This document shows positions 54,829 through 63,610 of a DNA stretch of 64,000 bases, one piece after another; the first letter of the stretch is position 1; every line of letters begins with the position of its first letter. Under the pieces are notes generated by a model. It saw nothing but the letters and a program-made list of their open reading frames with translations, had not been told where the DNA came from and searched no databases. The position numbers and the translations under genes were made by a program. Source of the stretch: CAYRAV01 sp964422365 (GTDB taxonomy: Bacteria > Bacillota > Clostridia > Lachnospirales > Lachnospiraceae); assembly GCA_964422365.1 (NCBI GenBank), contig CAYRAV010000009.1, positions 1 to 64,000 of the forward strand. The letters run 5' to 3'.

Positions 54829-55386
54829 ATGGCAAAAGTAATGATTTGTTTGGCAGAAAATTTTGAAGAGGTAGAAGGGTTAATGGTAGTAGATTTACTT
54901 CGCAGAGCGGAAATTGATATTTATATGATTTCCATTACAGGAAATGTTGAAGTGACAGGTTCGCATAACATTACAGTAAAAGCAGATATGCTGTTTGAAG
55001 ATGCAGATTTTGATGGTGCAGATATGATTGTATTACCTGGAGGTATGCCAGGAACAAGAAATCTTCAGGCACATAAAGGGTTAGCAGAAAAGATACAGCA
55101 GTTCCATAGAGAGGGAAAAATGTTAGGTGCCATCTGTGCAGCACCATTGGTATTAGGCTGTAATCATGTGTTGAAGGGAAAGAAAGCCTGCTGCTATCCG
55201 GGATTTGAAGAGGAACTTCTTGGAGCAGAAATAACATACCAGCCAGTAACAGCAGATGGAAATGTTATCACAAGCCGCGGACTTGGAACCGCGTTGGAAT
55301 TTGGATGTGAAATTATTGCACATTTTCAGGGAAGAGAGAAAGCAGAGGAAATGAAAGAAAAAGTAGTATATCACTATTCAAAATAA
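54829..55386 (+). CDS. DJ-1/PfpI family protein
   Basis: 185 residues with the DJ-1 fold: MAKVMICLAENFEEVEGLMV with the conserved Glu, MIVLPGGMPGTRNLQAHKGL, and the reactive Cys in LGAICAAPLVLG. YajL-like members act on oxidised or glycated proteins; older annotations name ThiJ. AAAGCGAGGAC precedes the ATG. Followed by a MITE copy. Confidence 0.9.
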   Translation: MAKVMICLAENFEEVEGLMVVDLLRRAEIDIYMISITGNVEVTGSHNITVKADMLFEDADFDGADMIVLPGGMPGTRNLQAHKGLAEKIQQFHREGKMLGAICAAPLVLGCNHVLKGKKACCYPGFEEELLGAEITYQPVTADGNVITSRGLGTALEFGCEIIAHFQGREKAEEMKEKVVYHYSK

Positions 55387-55428
55387 CAAATATAAGCAAG
55401 ATTAGAAAAAGACTGGGTGCAGCTTTTT

Positions 55429-55589
55429 CTAGAACGTGTTGGAAAATTCATTACCACAATTTACACATCCCGCTTTGCGTACCCATTCGGGCTGGCGGAT
55501 TTTGTCCGATAAAGTATGTATATTTGGAACAAATCCTCTGCAAATTGTGGCACACATCTTGTAACAGGCAATTTTCAAACACACTTTAG
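55429..55589. repeat. Complete MITE-like element (161 bp)
   Basis: Ends CTAGAACGTGTTGGAAAATT and AATTTTCAAACACACTTTAG; the body includes the family stretch TTGGAACAAATCC-CAAATTGTG. It lies between the DJ-1 gene and the convergent symporter gene. Confidence 0.85.
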
Positions 55590-55614
55590 TACATTGTTTT
55601 GTAAGTTTAGACAT

Positions 55615-56982
55615 TTACTCCACTTCCCTCCACAGACAGAACAGGGCAATCAGATTAGGAAATGCCATAAATGCATTAATACAGTCTGAAAGTTCCCAGA
55701 CAAGATCAAGGGATAGAATGCCGCCAAAAAATATCATGAAAACATAGATGAATTGGTAGCATTTTATTCCTTTTTCTTTTGCCAGATAGTAGACTGCTTG
55801 TTCGCCAAAGTATGACCATCCAATCAAAGTAGATATAGCAAAAGCGATAAGAGAAATCCCAAGAATTACTTCTCCATAGGGGATAGAAGAGAAAGCCAGA
55901 GAGGTAAGCCCTGTTTGGGAAATATTTGTAAGAGAGATAGTATTTTTATATTTTTCTAAATGTGACACAATTACAAGTCCTGTAATAAAGCACATTACTA
56001 CCGTATCCCAGAAAGTAGCCGTCATGGAAATAAGAGCTTGGTTTCTGGGTTTTTTCACATGGGAAGCAGCAGAAGCAATACCTGCCGAACCAAGTCCTGC
56101 TTCGTTTGTAAAAAGCCCTCTGGAAATGCCATATCGTGCGGCAGTCTGTATTGTAGAGCCAATGATACCACCGGTAATGGAAGAAGGCAGAAAAGCCTGT
56201 TTTATAATAGAGTTAAGGGCAGGTATAACGAAAGAGCCATTCATCACAAGTAAAATCATACATCCCATTAGATAGAAAATTCCCATAGCAGGCACTAGTT
56301 TTTGACATATGGTTCCAATCGAATGAATACCGCCTACTAAAATAATACCAACTACTACAGCAGTTATAATTCCGGATACATAAGGAGAAATATGCCACAA
56401 ATTATAACAAGTTTCTGTAATGGCATTTGCCTGTGTACTGCAGCCGACCCCAAAAGAAGCACATAAAGTACAGCATGCATAGAATACAGCCAGACCTTTT
56501 TTCTTTAAGCCATATTGCATGACATACATAGGACCACCGTAGAATCCATATTTTGTATCATGCTGCCGATAGGAAGCACTTAAAAAACACTCTGCATAAG
56601 TAGTGGACATGCCAAGAATTCCTGTAAGCCAGCACCAGAATACCGCACCAGGACCTCCTAACATAATAGATGTAGATACTCCAATAATATTACCGGTTCC
56701 TAGAGTAGCTGCTAAAGTAGTACTGAGTGCGGCAAAACCACTAAGACCTTTTGAAGAGTGAGAACTGGATTTTGTATTATGAGAGTTCTTGTGATTGGAA
56801 TCCGTCATGTCTTTCTCAGCTTCTGGGGTAATTGATAATTTAATTGCACGAAAAATATATTTCTGCACACCGCGGGAACGAAATGTAAAGAAAACATGTG
56901 TAGACAGCAGTAGAAAAAGTAATGGGAAACTCCACAAGAGATTATTTAAATTCTGAATAAAATCCAGCATAACAGCCTCCAA
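55615..56982 (-). CDS. Sodium:alanine/glycine symporter (AgcS family)
   Basis: 455 residues, about eleven membrane segments. Family signatures: GFAALSTTLAATLGTGNIIG, VFWCWLTGILGMSTTYAECF, TNEAGLGSAGIASAASH and FWDTVVMCFITGLVIVS. It imports alanine or glycine with sodium. Divergent from the MocR regulator gene, 150 bp away. Confidence 0.93.
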   Translation of the reverse strand: MEAVMLDFIQNLNNLLWSFPLLFLLLSTHVFFTFRSRGVQKYIFRAIKLSITPEAEKDMTDSNHKNSHNTKSSSHSSKGLSGFAALSTTLAATLGTGNIIGVSTSIMLGGPGAVFWCWLTGILGMSTTYAECFLSASYRQHDTKYGFYGGPMYVMQYGLKKKGLAVFYACCTLCASFGVGCSTQANAITETCYNLWHISPYVSGIITAVVVGIILVGGIHSIGTICQKLVPAMGIFYLMGCMILLVMNGSFVIPALNSIIKQAFLPSSITGGIIGSTIQTAARYGISRGLFTNEAGLGSAGIASAASHVKKPRNQALISMTATFWDTVVMCFITGLVIVSHLEKYKNTISLTNISQTGLTSLAFSSIPYGEVILGISLIAFAISTLIGWSYFGEQAVYYLAKEKGIKCYQFIYVFMIFFGGILSLDLVWELSDCINAFMAFPNLIALFCLWREVE

Positions 56983-57132
56983 AGTAAAATGTATATTTTA
57001 TTTTATGAAATAAAAAATAAAAAATATGCAACATTTTTGCCATATAAAAAAGTACACAAATTTAGAGAAATTATTTGACCATAATTACGATACATGATAT
57101 ACTTAACTAATTATGTATTAGGAGTGCTGCAT

Positions 57133-58590
57133 ATGCTGACATATAGTTTTGAGGAGAAAGGAAAACTTACTTTATATGAATATTTGTATCGCTGTATCAA
57201 ACAGGATATTTTAGAGGGCAAGTTAAAAAAAGATGAAAGGCTGCCATCAAAACGAAACCTCGCAAAACATTTAGATGTCAGCGTTATTACGGTGGAAAGT
57301 GCCTATGCACAGCTGCAGATTGAAGGGTATATTTATTCTTGGGAAAAGAAGGGATATTTTGTTTCTGAAGTGGAAGAACCTATATGGAATCACGAGGCTA
57401 AGAACAGGATAACCCAAATAAAACAGGAAACAGATTTAAGGGAGAAGAGCGATAGAAAAAAAATAGAATCTCAAACCGCACAGTATAAGGAAACAGTATA
57501 TTTTGCAGATTTCCAGACAAATAATATTAATTCGGAACGTTTTCCATTTAGCATCTGGTCTAGGTTAATGAGGGAAGTTTTATCTGAAAAGGATACTGTA
57601 TTGCTGCAGAGCATGCCATACAATGGGGTGGAGAGATTAAGGGAGGCAATTGCAGAATACCTCTATCATTTCAGAGGAATGGAAGTATATAAAGAGCAGG
57701 TCTTTATTGGAGCAGGAACAGAGTATTTATATGGTCTTCTTATACAGTTATTAGGGAGAGATAAAGTCTTTGCTGTAGAAGATCCAGGATATAAGAAAAT
57801 TGCATATATTTACGCAAGTAATGGAGTAAAATGTGAGTATATTTCTATGGATGCAGAGGGAATGTCTATGATGCAATTGGGAAACAGCAATGCACAAGTG
57901 GTGCATATTTCACCATCGCATCATTTTCCAACAGGGGTTGTTATGCCAATTAGGCGGCGGCAGGAACTTTTAAAATGGGCATATGAAAAAGAGGAACGCT
58001 ATATTATTGAAGATGATTATGACAGTGAGTTTCGTTTTTTGGGAAAACCAATTCAGACCATGCAAAGTATTGACCGGCATGAAAAGGTAATTTATATCAA
58101 TACATTTTCTAAAAGCCTGGCACCATCGATTCGTATCAGCTATATGATACTGCCAATGCATCTATTAGAAAAATTCAACAGAGAAATGAGTTTTTATGCG
58201 TGTACGGTATCCAGTTTTGAGCAGTACACATTGGCAAATTTTATGCAGAGGGGTTATTATGAAAAGCATATTAACCGTATGAAGAATTTTTATAAGTCCC
58301 AGAGAAATCTTGTGATCTCTGCTATGAAAAACAGTTCGCTGTATTACAAAATGAAAATCAAAGAAGAAAATGCGGGGCTTCATTTTTTGTTAGAAGTGGA
58401 TACAGAGCTGTCTGACGAAGAGCTGTTGGAAAAATTAAGGCAGGAAAACATTAGAATTACAAGTTTGTCACAATATTATCACAATCAGGAAAATAGCAGG
58501 GAGCATGTGCTGATTATAAACTATTCCGGAATCGATGCAGAGAAAATGCCAGAAGTAATAAAACGGCTTGGAAAGATTTTAGAGGAATAA
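57133..58590 (+). CDS. MocR/PdxR-type GntR regulator with aminotransferase domain
   Basis: 485 residues. N-terminal GntR winged helix (LYEYLYRCIKQDILEGKLKK, LPSKRNLAKHLDVSVITVES) and a fold-type I aminotransferase-like domain with YIIEDDYDSEFRFLGKP and the PLP lysine in YINTFSKSLAPSIRISY. Such proteins bind PLP or PLP-amino-acid adducts. ATG 57133 has TTAGGAG upstream. Placed back to back with the symporter gene, which is the likely target. Confidence 0.9.
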   Translation: MLTYSFEEKGKLTLYEYLYRCIKQDILEGKLKKDERLPSKRNLAKHLDVSVITVESAYAQLQIEGYIYSWEKKGYFVSEVEEPIWNHEAKNRITQIKQETDLREKSDRKKIESQTAQYKETVYFADFQTNNINSERFPFSIWSRLMREVLSEKDTVLLQSMPYNGVERLREAIAEYLYHFRGMEVYKEQVFIGAGTEYLYGLLIQLLGRDKVFAVEDPGYKKIAYIYASNGVKCEYISMDAEGMSMMQLGNSNAQVVHISPSHHFPTGVVMPIRRRQELLKWAYEKEERYIIEDDYDSEFRFLGKPIQTMQSIDRHEKVIYINTFSKSLAPSIRISYMILPMHLLEKFNREMSFYACTVSSFEQYTLANFMQRGYYEKHINRMKNFYKSQRNLVISAMKNSSLYYKMKIKEENAGLHFLLEVDTELSDEELLEKLRQENIRITSLSQYYHNQENSREHVLIINYSGIDAEKMPEVIKRLGKILEE

Positions 58591-58610
58591 GAGTGAAAGA
58601 AGCGTTTTGA

Positions 58611-58656
58611 AAAAGAACAGTTTATCTGCTGAATCTGTATAAGCTGTTCTTTTTTC
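58611..58656 (+). terminator. Terminator after the MocR gene
   Basis: AAAGAACAGTTTAT pairs with ATAAGCTGTTCTTT (one mismatch), followed by T residues. Confidence 0.8.
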
Positions 58657-58725
58657 TATGTTGTTTTATATTTTAAAATAGTTACAATGTGTTAAAAAAT
58701 AATTGTAATGCATGTTAGACATGAC

Positions 58726-59736
58726 CTAATGGTTATTCTTATCTGTCATTACTGCATTGCATATTTTATAGATTGCTGCATACAGAACACCTGCAATCGG
58801 CCATATAATCCATGAATGTCCCCAGTCAAATCTGATAAAACTCCATGCGAGATAGAGTACAGTGATAAAAGTCCAATAAATCGATGCGATTGTATCAAGG
58901 GATGATTTTCTTTTTTTGGTTTCAGGTAAATACTCTTTTTCCTGTAATAAAATTTCATAAGCATCTTTTCGCATGCTGCTGGTAATAAAGAAAAAGACTC
59001 CAATAGCAACCATAAATAAAAGAAATACAAAACCAATTGTGCTTCCAAATTCATTTCCGAATTTTGGGTCTATTATCATACTTCCGCAAATGGGAGGAAC
59101 AACACTTAAAATACAAAGTCCCACTCCAACGGCAATAGAACATGCAAAGATAGGATTGAATCGTTCTCTTTCATTTTTTAAAAAGTTTGCTGTTACAGTA
59201 TCAGTTTGAAATATTTCTTTTTTCATAAATTCATATTTTTCAAGATGGGTATCAGAAATAATAAACAAACTGACGGCAATGCAAATCATAATGAGTAATA
59301 ACAATATACCACAGAACATAAGAGTTTCATTTTCTCCATTTTCTATTATTGAAGTAAGAAGGAGAAATATAGGGGAACAGATACATAACAGCACACCAAT
59401 TGCGATTTTAAAAGAGTTTTTTATTGTCATATTAATATATTCTTTTGCTTCTTCTAAACCGATTACACGTGTGCTTATAGTGTGAGTAGTGTTTTTTTCC
59501 AGAGAGATGCCGCCCTTCATATATTGGTCGATTTCTAGTTCTTCTGCCAATTCCTCTAAATTTCCAAATTCAGAAATGACGATTCCAATGGCCTCATTCT
59601 CTGTTTTCCCCTTGTTTTTTAGTTCATTATACTTGTCTTCCATCATATTGTATAATTCTTCTTTTGCCTTCAGCACTTCCGGTGTTTGCGGCAGATTGCT
59701 GAACATATTATTTAGATAAGTTTGAATGGTTTCCAT
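58726..59736 (-). CDS. Permease-prefix-domain membrane protein (DUF1700-like)
   Basis: 336 residues. N-terminal helical bundle typical of proteins paired with PadR (about 1-70: METIQTYLNNMFSNLPQTPE, ENEAIGIVISEFGNLEELAE), then six membrane segments in pairs (about 110-160, 195-250 and 285-330). The gene starts 12 bp after the PadR gene on the same strand. The partner role is known for the family; its exact activity is not. Confidence 0.85.
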   Translation of the reverse strand: METIQTYLNNMFSNLPQTPEVLKAKEELYNMMEDKYNELKNKGKTENEAIGIVISEFGNLEELAEELEIDQYMKGGISLEKNTTHTISTRVIGLEEAKEYINMTIKNSFKIAIGVLLCICSPIFLLLTSIIENGENETLMFCGILLLLIMICIAVSLFIISDTHLEKYEFMKKEIFQTDTVTANFLKNERERFNPIFACSIAVGVGLCILSVVPPICGSMIIDPKFGNEFGSTIGFVFLLFMVAIGVFFFITSSMRKDAYEILLQEKEYLPETKKRKSSLDTIASIYWTFITVLYLAWSFIRFDWGHSWIIWPIAGVLYAAIYKICNAVMTDKNNH

Positions 59737-59748
59737 ATGTAACTCCTC

Positions 59749-60090
59749 CTATGAATAAATAAACTTTTCAATTACTTCTTTGGTAATTTGCCATTCCTGG
59801 CATTTTTCTTTATAATATGCCCGTCCTGTTTCGGTGATGCGGTAATAGGTACGTCGTTTTCCATTGGTTTCATTTCCATAAAAGGACTCTACGTAACCAT
59901 TCTTTTCAAGACGGGTAAAAGCGGAATATAATGTTGTTTCTTTGATAATATACTTTTCATCGGATAACTCTCTGATTTTTTTTGATATAACATATCCATA
60001 AGAGGGTTCCTCTAACAAAAGATATAAAATAATGGTGTCATTATATCCGCGTATCACATCACTGCTAATCAAAATATTTCCTCCTCTCAT
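59749..60090 (-). CDS. PadR-family transcriptional regulator
   Basis: 113 residues: winged helix with IILYLLLEEPSYGYVISKKI, ETTLYSAFTRLEKNGYVESF and YYRITETGRAYYKEKCQEW. It regulates the membrane protein behind it and probably itself. Its promoter and dyad are 140-190 bp upstream, separated from it by a short MITE copy. Confidence 0.93.
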   Translation of the reverse strand: MRGGNILISSDVIRGYNDTIILYLLLEEPSYGYVISKKIRELSDEKYIIKETTLYSAFTRLEKNGYVESFYGNETNGKRRTYYRITETGRAYYKEKCQEWQITKEVIEKFIYS

Positions 60091-60098
60091 TTGATAAC

Positions 60099-60204
60099 TT
60101 AGAATGTGTTTGAAAATTTGTTACAGCTTAAGTTATGTAGAAATGGCTGTATAATCAGAACACCTTATTTTGTGTCAAATCTGTAATATTCAAACATATT
60201 TTAG
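60099..60204. repeat. Shortened MITE-like element in the PadR leader
   Basis: TTAGAATGTGTTTGAAAATT at the left and ATTCAAACATATTTTAG at the right, 106 bp; ends match the family but the middle differs. Confidence 0.65.
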
Positions 60205-60206
60205 TA

Positions 60207-60286
60207 AAAACTACTTTACCTGTCGTACTACGTCTGACGTAGTAAAGTTAATATACCATAATTACTACGACAGGTCAAGTAGTTTT
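60207..60286 (-). promoter_or_regulatory. Nested terminator, promoter and operator upstream of PadR
   Basis: Outer arms of 21 bp (60207-60227, 60266-60286; one mismatch) form a stem followed on the minus strand by T residues, ending the CotJC remnant's transcript. On the minus strand TTGACC (60278-60273), 17 bp, TATATT (60255-60250) is a near-ideal promoter. The dyad TACTACGTC-T-GACGTAGTA (60226-60244) covers the start point, and a half site TACTACGAC (60263-60271) lies in the spacer. Confidence 0.7.
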
Positions 60287-60293
60287 TATATTT

Positions 60294-60794
60294 TTACTTA
60301 CAGTTTGCTGAATCTATCTGAGGATTAAATGCATAGAAGTTTTTAGAGTTCAGACTTTCTTTTTCCAATTCCAAAGCTTCTCCAAAACGCTGGAAATGTA
60401 CAATTTCACGTTCTCTTAAGAAACGAATTGGATCACAAACGTCTGGGTCTTTGATAAGGCGTAGAATATTGTCATATGTGGATCTGGCTTTCTGTTCAGC
60501 AGCCATATCCTCTGTCAAATCTGTAATGGTATCACCCTTACATTGGAATTCACAGGCATTAAATGGAACACCGCCTGCTGACTGAGGCCATATGGCAAGC
60601 GTGTGGTCAACATAATATTTATCAAAGCCGCTTTGGAGGATTTCATCAGGTGTAAGATTTCTGGTAAGTTGGTGAACGATGGCTCCAACGATTTCTAAAT
60701 GATCTAGTTCTTCTGTACCCAGAGAAGCATCGGTAATGTTCCGCTTAGATATCCTGATTCCTATACCTGTTGTGGTCAACCTATAAAAAAACAA
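60294..60794 (-). pseudogene. CotJC-like manganese-catalase-family protein, N-terminally truncated
   Basis: From residue about 22 the match is strong: TEELDHLEIVGAIVHQLTRN, YYVDHTLAIWPQSAGGVPFN, CEFQCKGDTITDLTEDMAAE, IRFLREREIVHFQRFGEALE. CotJC is a spore-coat protein of the Mn-catalase fold, normally about 190-210 residues. The first 50 or so residues, with some of the metal ligands, are replaced by an unrelated stretch. The break lies next to a dyad (60793-60832). Probably inactive. Confidence 0.8.
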
Positions 60795-60832
60795 TAAGTC
60801 TGTAAGTTATTCATTATGCTTACAAACTTATT
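60793..60832. repeat. 14-bp inverted repeat at the CotJC break
   Basis: AATAAGTCTGTAAG (60793-60806) and CTTACAAACTTATT (60819-60832), one mismatch (a G-T pair). It may be the scar of the event that removed the gene start. Confidence 0.5.
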
Positions 60833-60881
60833 ATACGAGGTGAAGTATGGTGAATAAATTATACAGGGATATTTAGAACTT

Positions 60882-61184
60882 TTGTTTGAAAAGAAATATA
60901 TTTGTAAGCAGATAGTGCCTTTTATTGTAGGTACAGTGTGGTGCTTGTGGCATTATCACTATTTCCTGCTGAATGGGATACAAGTGTCAATTTTATTATT
61001 TTTTATTAGTTGTATCATTGAAAGTTATATATATAGTTTCTTAATGGATTGTACAAATGATAATTTAATATCGGCAATGACATATCATTTTTCATGGAAT
61101 TTAGCAGTACATATATTCGCAATAAATCCCCTGCAAATTGTGACACACATATCTTGTAACAAGCAATTTTCAAACACGCTCTAG
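60882..61184 (+). pseudogene. CPBP-family membrane protease remnant ending in a MITE
   Basis: Reads VGTVWCLWHYHYFLL, then membrane helix ILLFFISCIIESYIYSFLM and MTYHFSWNLAVHIFAINP, the C-terminal half of CPBP (Abi/CAAX-like) proteases with the WH and HxxxN motifs. The first motif (EExxxR) and N-terminal helices are missing. From about 61121 the frame is MITE sequence, which supplies the stop codon. No start is credible. Confidence 0.65.
61121..61184. repeat. Partial MITE-like element, right end
   Basis: CAAATTGTGACACACAT and AATTTTCAAACACGCTCTAG match the right half of the 14439 and 55429 copies. The left half is absent. Confidence 0.75.
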
Positions 61185-61188
61185 TTTA

Positions 61189-62805
61189 TCAAATATTGGG
61201 ATTTGTTTTCAGAAGGGTATAGCTCCATTTAGTAGAAAGGAAATTCAAATATACATCTATATTGTTGCGGTCTTGTACTACCATTTTGTCAAGCAGATAC
61301 TTATAGAATTCGTCTTCATATTCTACACCGCCCAAAAGTTCATTGATTACTTCCATTATTTCATACATAAGTTCTTGCTGCTGTTTTACAATCGTCTGCC
61401 GTTTATCCATGTTGTCGATAACAGATTGGAGCTGAGAGATTTCAGCATTACATTTTGAATGTGCTAAGGTAAATTCTTCTTTGGTTATATCACCGGAAAT
61501 ATAAATATCAATTAGTTTCATACGCTGATTGGTGAGGGTTTTCATTTGTGTGTCCAGCTTTATGGTATCTGTTCCTGCCAGATCAATAGCAATAGTGGAC
61601 TTAATTATGGAAATCAGATTATTTGCGATTTTCTGCTTATCGTATTTTAGGCTTTTGGTAACAAGGCACATAATATGTGTGACATCTTCATTGCGAATAC
61701 TAAGCCCGGTACAGCCAACTTGATTTCCTGCTTGATCAATATGAGGGATGCCGTTTTTGGCTGCTTCATAACAACGCCATGCCTTATAACGGCTGCTATC
61801 TTGCCGGGTTTTGTATCTTGCTACATAGCTTGCATTACAACAGCCGCATTTGATTTTTCCGGAAAAAGGATAACGGTTGCTGTGTTTTGCTTTGCCTTTC
61901 TGTGATAGAGAGCGTTTTTCTAAAATGCGGTTTGCTTCATTGAATAGCTCACGGGAAATAATTGGTTCGTGGTGGTCTTTTATAATAATAAATTCTTCCT
62001 GTCCCTGGTTATACTTCTTTTCGTGAGATAAAAAGTCTGGTGTATAAGTTTTTTTCTGTACTAAGTCACCACAATATTTTTCGTTGCGTATAATGCGGAG
62101 AATAACTGTGTTCTGCCATTCTTTTACCCGCATCGGTTTTATTCCTTCTTCGCGCAGTTCACGGCAGATCACATGAGTACCTTTTCCCTCTTTCACAAAT
62201 TTATGAAAAATAAGGCGTACAATTTTTGCACCTTCCTCATTGATAAACATTTGTCCATTATGGACATCATAGCCCAACATGCTTCTGCCGAAAACGACTC
62301 CTTGTTCCATCTGGCGTTTCTGTCCCCATTTTACACGTTCGGAAGTCTTACGGCTCTCTTCTTGTGCGATGGAGGACATAATAGCCAGACGAAGTTCAGC
62401 ATCCCCGTCAAGGGTGTTGATGCCGTCATTCATAAAAATGACACCAATACCATGTTTTTTCAGGTCACGGGTGTAGTAGATACTGTCAAGGGTATTTCTT
62501 GCGAAGCGGGAAATTTCTTTTGTGATAATCAAATCAAAGTCCCCATTTTTAGCACAAGTAATCATACGATTAAATTCTTTCCGTTTTTTTGTATTGGTAC
62601 CCGAAATACCTTCGTCGGCAAAAATTTCATAAAGCTCCCAATAGGGATTATGTTCGATGTATTGTCTAAAATAACGCTGCTGGCTTTCAAAAGAATTTGC
62701 CTGGTCTTCATTGTCTGTAGAAACACGGCAGTAGGCAGCTACGCGCTTTTTAGCATCAACCGGCTTTCTTTCCAGGTTTAAGATTTCATATTGATTTGCA
62801 GGCAT
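61189..62805 (-). CDS. Large serine recombinase
   Basis: 538 residues. Resolvase domain with the nucleophile in AAYCRVSTDNEDQANSFESQ, DEGISGTNTKKRKEFNRMI, TKEISRFARNTLDSI; recombinase domain (about 165-270); zinc ribbon with KCGCCNASY and a second Cys group; coiled coil (about 420-480). Such enzymes move integrative elements such as Tn4451 or phages. No other element genes are visible on this side. AAAGGGGAAA precedes the ATG. Confidence 0.93.
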   Translation of the reverse strand: MPANQYEILNLERKPVDAKKRVAAYCRVSTDNEDQANSFESQQRYFRQYIEHNPYWELYEIFADEGISGTNTKKRKEFNRMITCAKNGDFDLIITKEISRFARNTLDSIYYTRDLKKHGIGVIFMNDGINTLDGDAELRLAIMSSIAQEESRKTSERVKWGQKRQMEQGVVFGRSMLGYDVHNGQMFINEEGAKIVRLIFHKFVKEGKGTHVICRELREEGIKPMRVKEWQNTVILRIIRNEKYCGDLVQKKTYTPDFLSHEKKYNQGQEEFIIIKDHHEPIISRELFNEANRILEKRSLSQKGKAKHSNRYPFSGKIKCGCCNASYVARYKTRQDSSRYKAWRCYEAAKNGIPHIDQAGNQVGCTGLSIRNEDVTHIMCLVTKSLKYDKQKIANNLISIIKSTIAIDLAGTDTIKLDTQMKTLTNQRMKLIDIYISGDITKEEFTLAHSKCNAEISQLQSVIDNMDKRQTIVKQQQELMYEIMEVINELLGGVEYEDEFYKYLLDKMVVQDRNNIDVYLNFLSTKWSYTLLKTNPNI

Positions 62806-62935
62806 TATGATTTCCCCTTTCTTTTATTTGACTGCAGTTTAGACACACTTAGGTATTATAGTATATCTTGTGTTTGTGACAATTATGAAAAATCTCAAAA
62901 CTACACATTTGATAATGTAAAAATACCAAGCCATT

Positions 62936-63142
62936 TTATGCATGGCATTTACCTTTCTGGCTTTGAGAATATTGTTTTTCCAGTTCGTGCAGGCAGTGTT
63001 CTCGTTGGGAAGGTGTTAATAGTGTTCTCTTTTCTAATGATAAAAGTATTGATTTTTGTATATTCATAAGAAATTCTGCATGTTCCTGTGCATTTATTTC
63101 CGGAATAGGGTTACCAACATAAATAAATTCTCTATGTTTCAA
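62936..63142 (-). CDS. Small SHOCT-like protein next to the recombinase
   Basis: 68 residues: MKHREFIYVGNPIPEINAQE, a helix, and a SHOCT-like end (TLLTPSQREHCLHELEKQY). Short proteins of this kind often precede serine recombinase genes in mobile elements. AGGAGGTG lies before the ATG. Role unknown. Confidence 0.65.
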   Translation of the reverse strand: MKHREFIYVGNPIPEINAQEHAEFLMNIQKSILLSLEKRTLLTPSQREHCLHELEKQYSQSQKGKCHA

Positions 63143-63159
63143 CAGTCAGCACCTCCTTT

Positions 63160-63175
63160 GTGGTCATATATATGA
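63160..63175. promoter_or_regulatory. Perfect 16-bp palindrome
   Basis: GGTCATATATATGACC, 18 bp upstream of the small recombinase-associated gene. It could be an operator or part of a crossover site. Confidence 0.4.
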
Positions 63176-63610
63176 CCCAATGGTTGTACTATATACCAAA
63201 GACAGGCAGAAGCAGTGGAGTAGGCAGACAAAGAATGATCTATTCATGATTTTATAGAAATCTGCCAGGAGTTTGCACTTCTTAGATTGTTATGAAATAT
63301 TGTGAATTGATTGAATAAGAGAGCTTAAAATGTCAAATTATCAAAAAAAGTGTAATATAGGTAAAAAGCATTGACATTTATTATGAAAAAAACTATAATT
63401 GCGAGAAAATTAAAGTTTTTTAGGAAATGATATTAAGTATAAATAAGGAGGTTAGTATTTTTAAACAATTTAGAGTGTCGTAAATACTTATATAGCTAAA
63501 AGCAGAAGGGAGGGAAAATAAAATAGAGATAGCAGGTTATGTTTTTATGGATATGGTATCAACATAAGATAAAACAATACAAATTAGTAGGAGTGAAGGA
63601 GGAGATTATT
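63176..63610. other. Intergenic region
   Basis: AT-rich, no gene seen. It contains AAAAAAAGTGTAATATAGG at about 63343, like the motif repeated upstream of agrD, and GGAGG sites without open frames. Confidence 0.5.
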
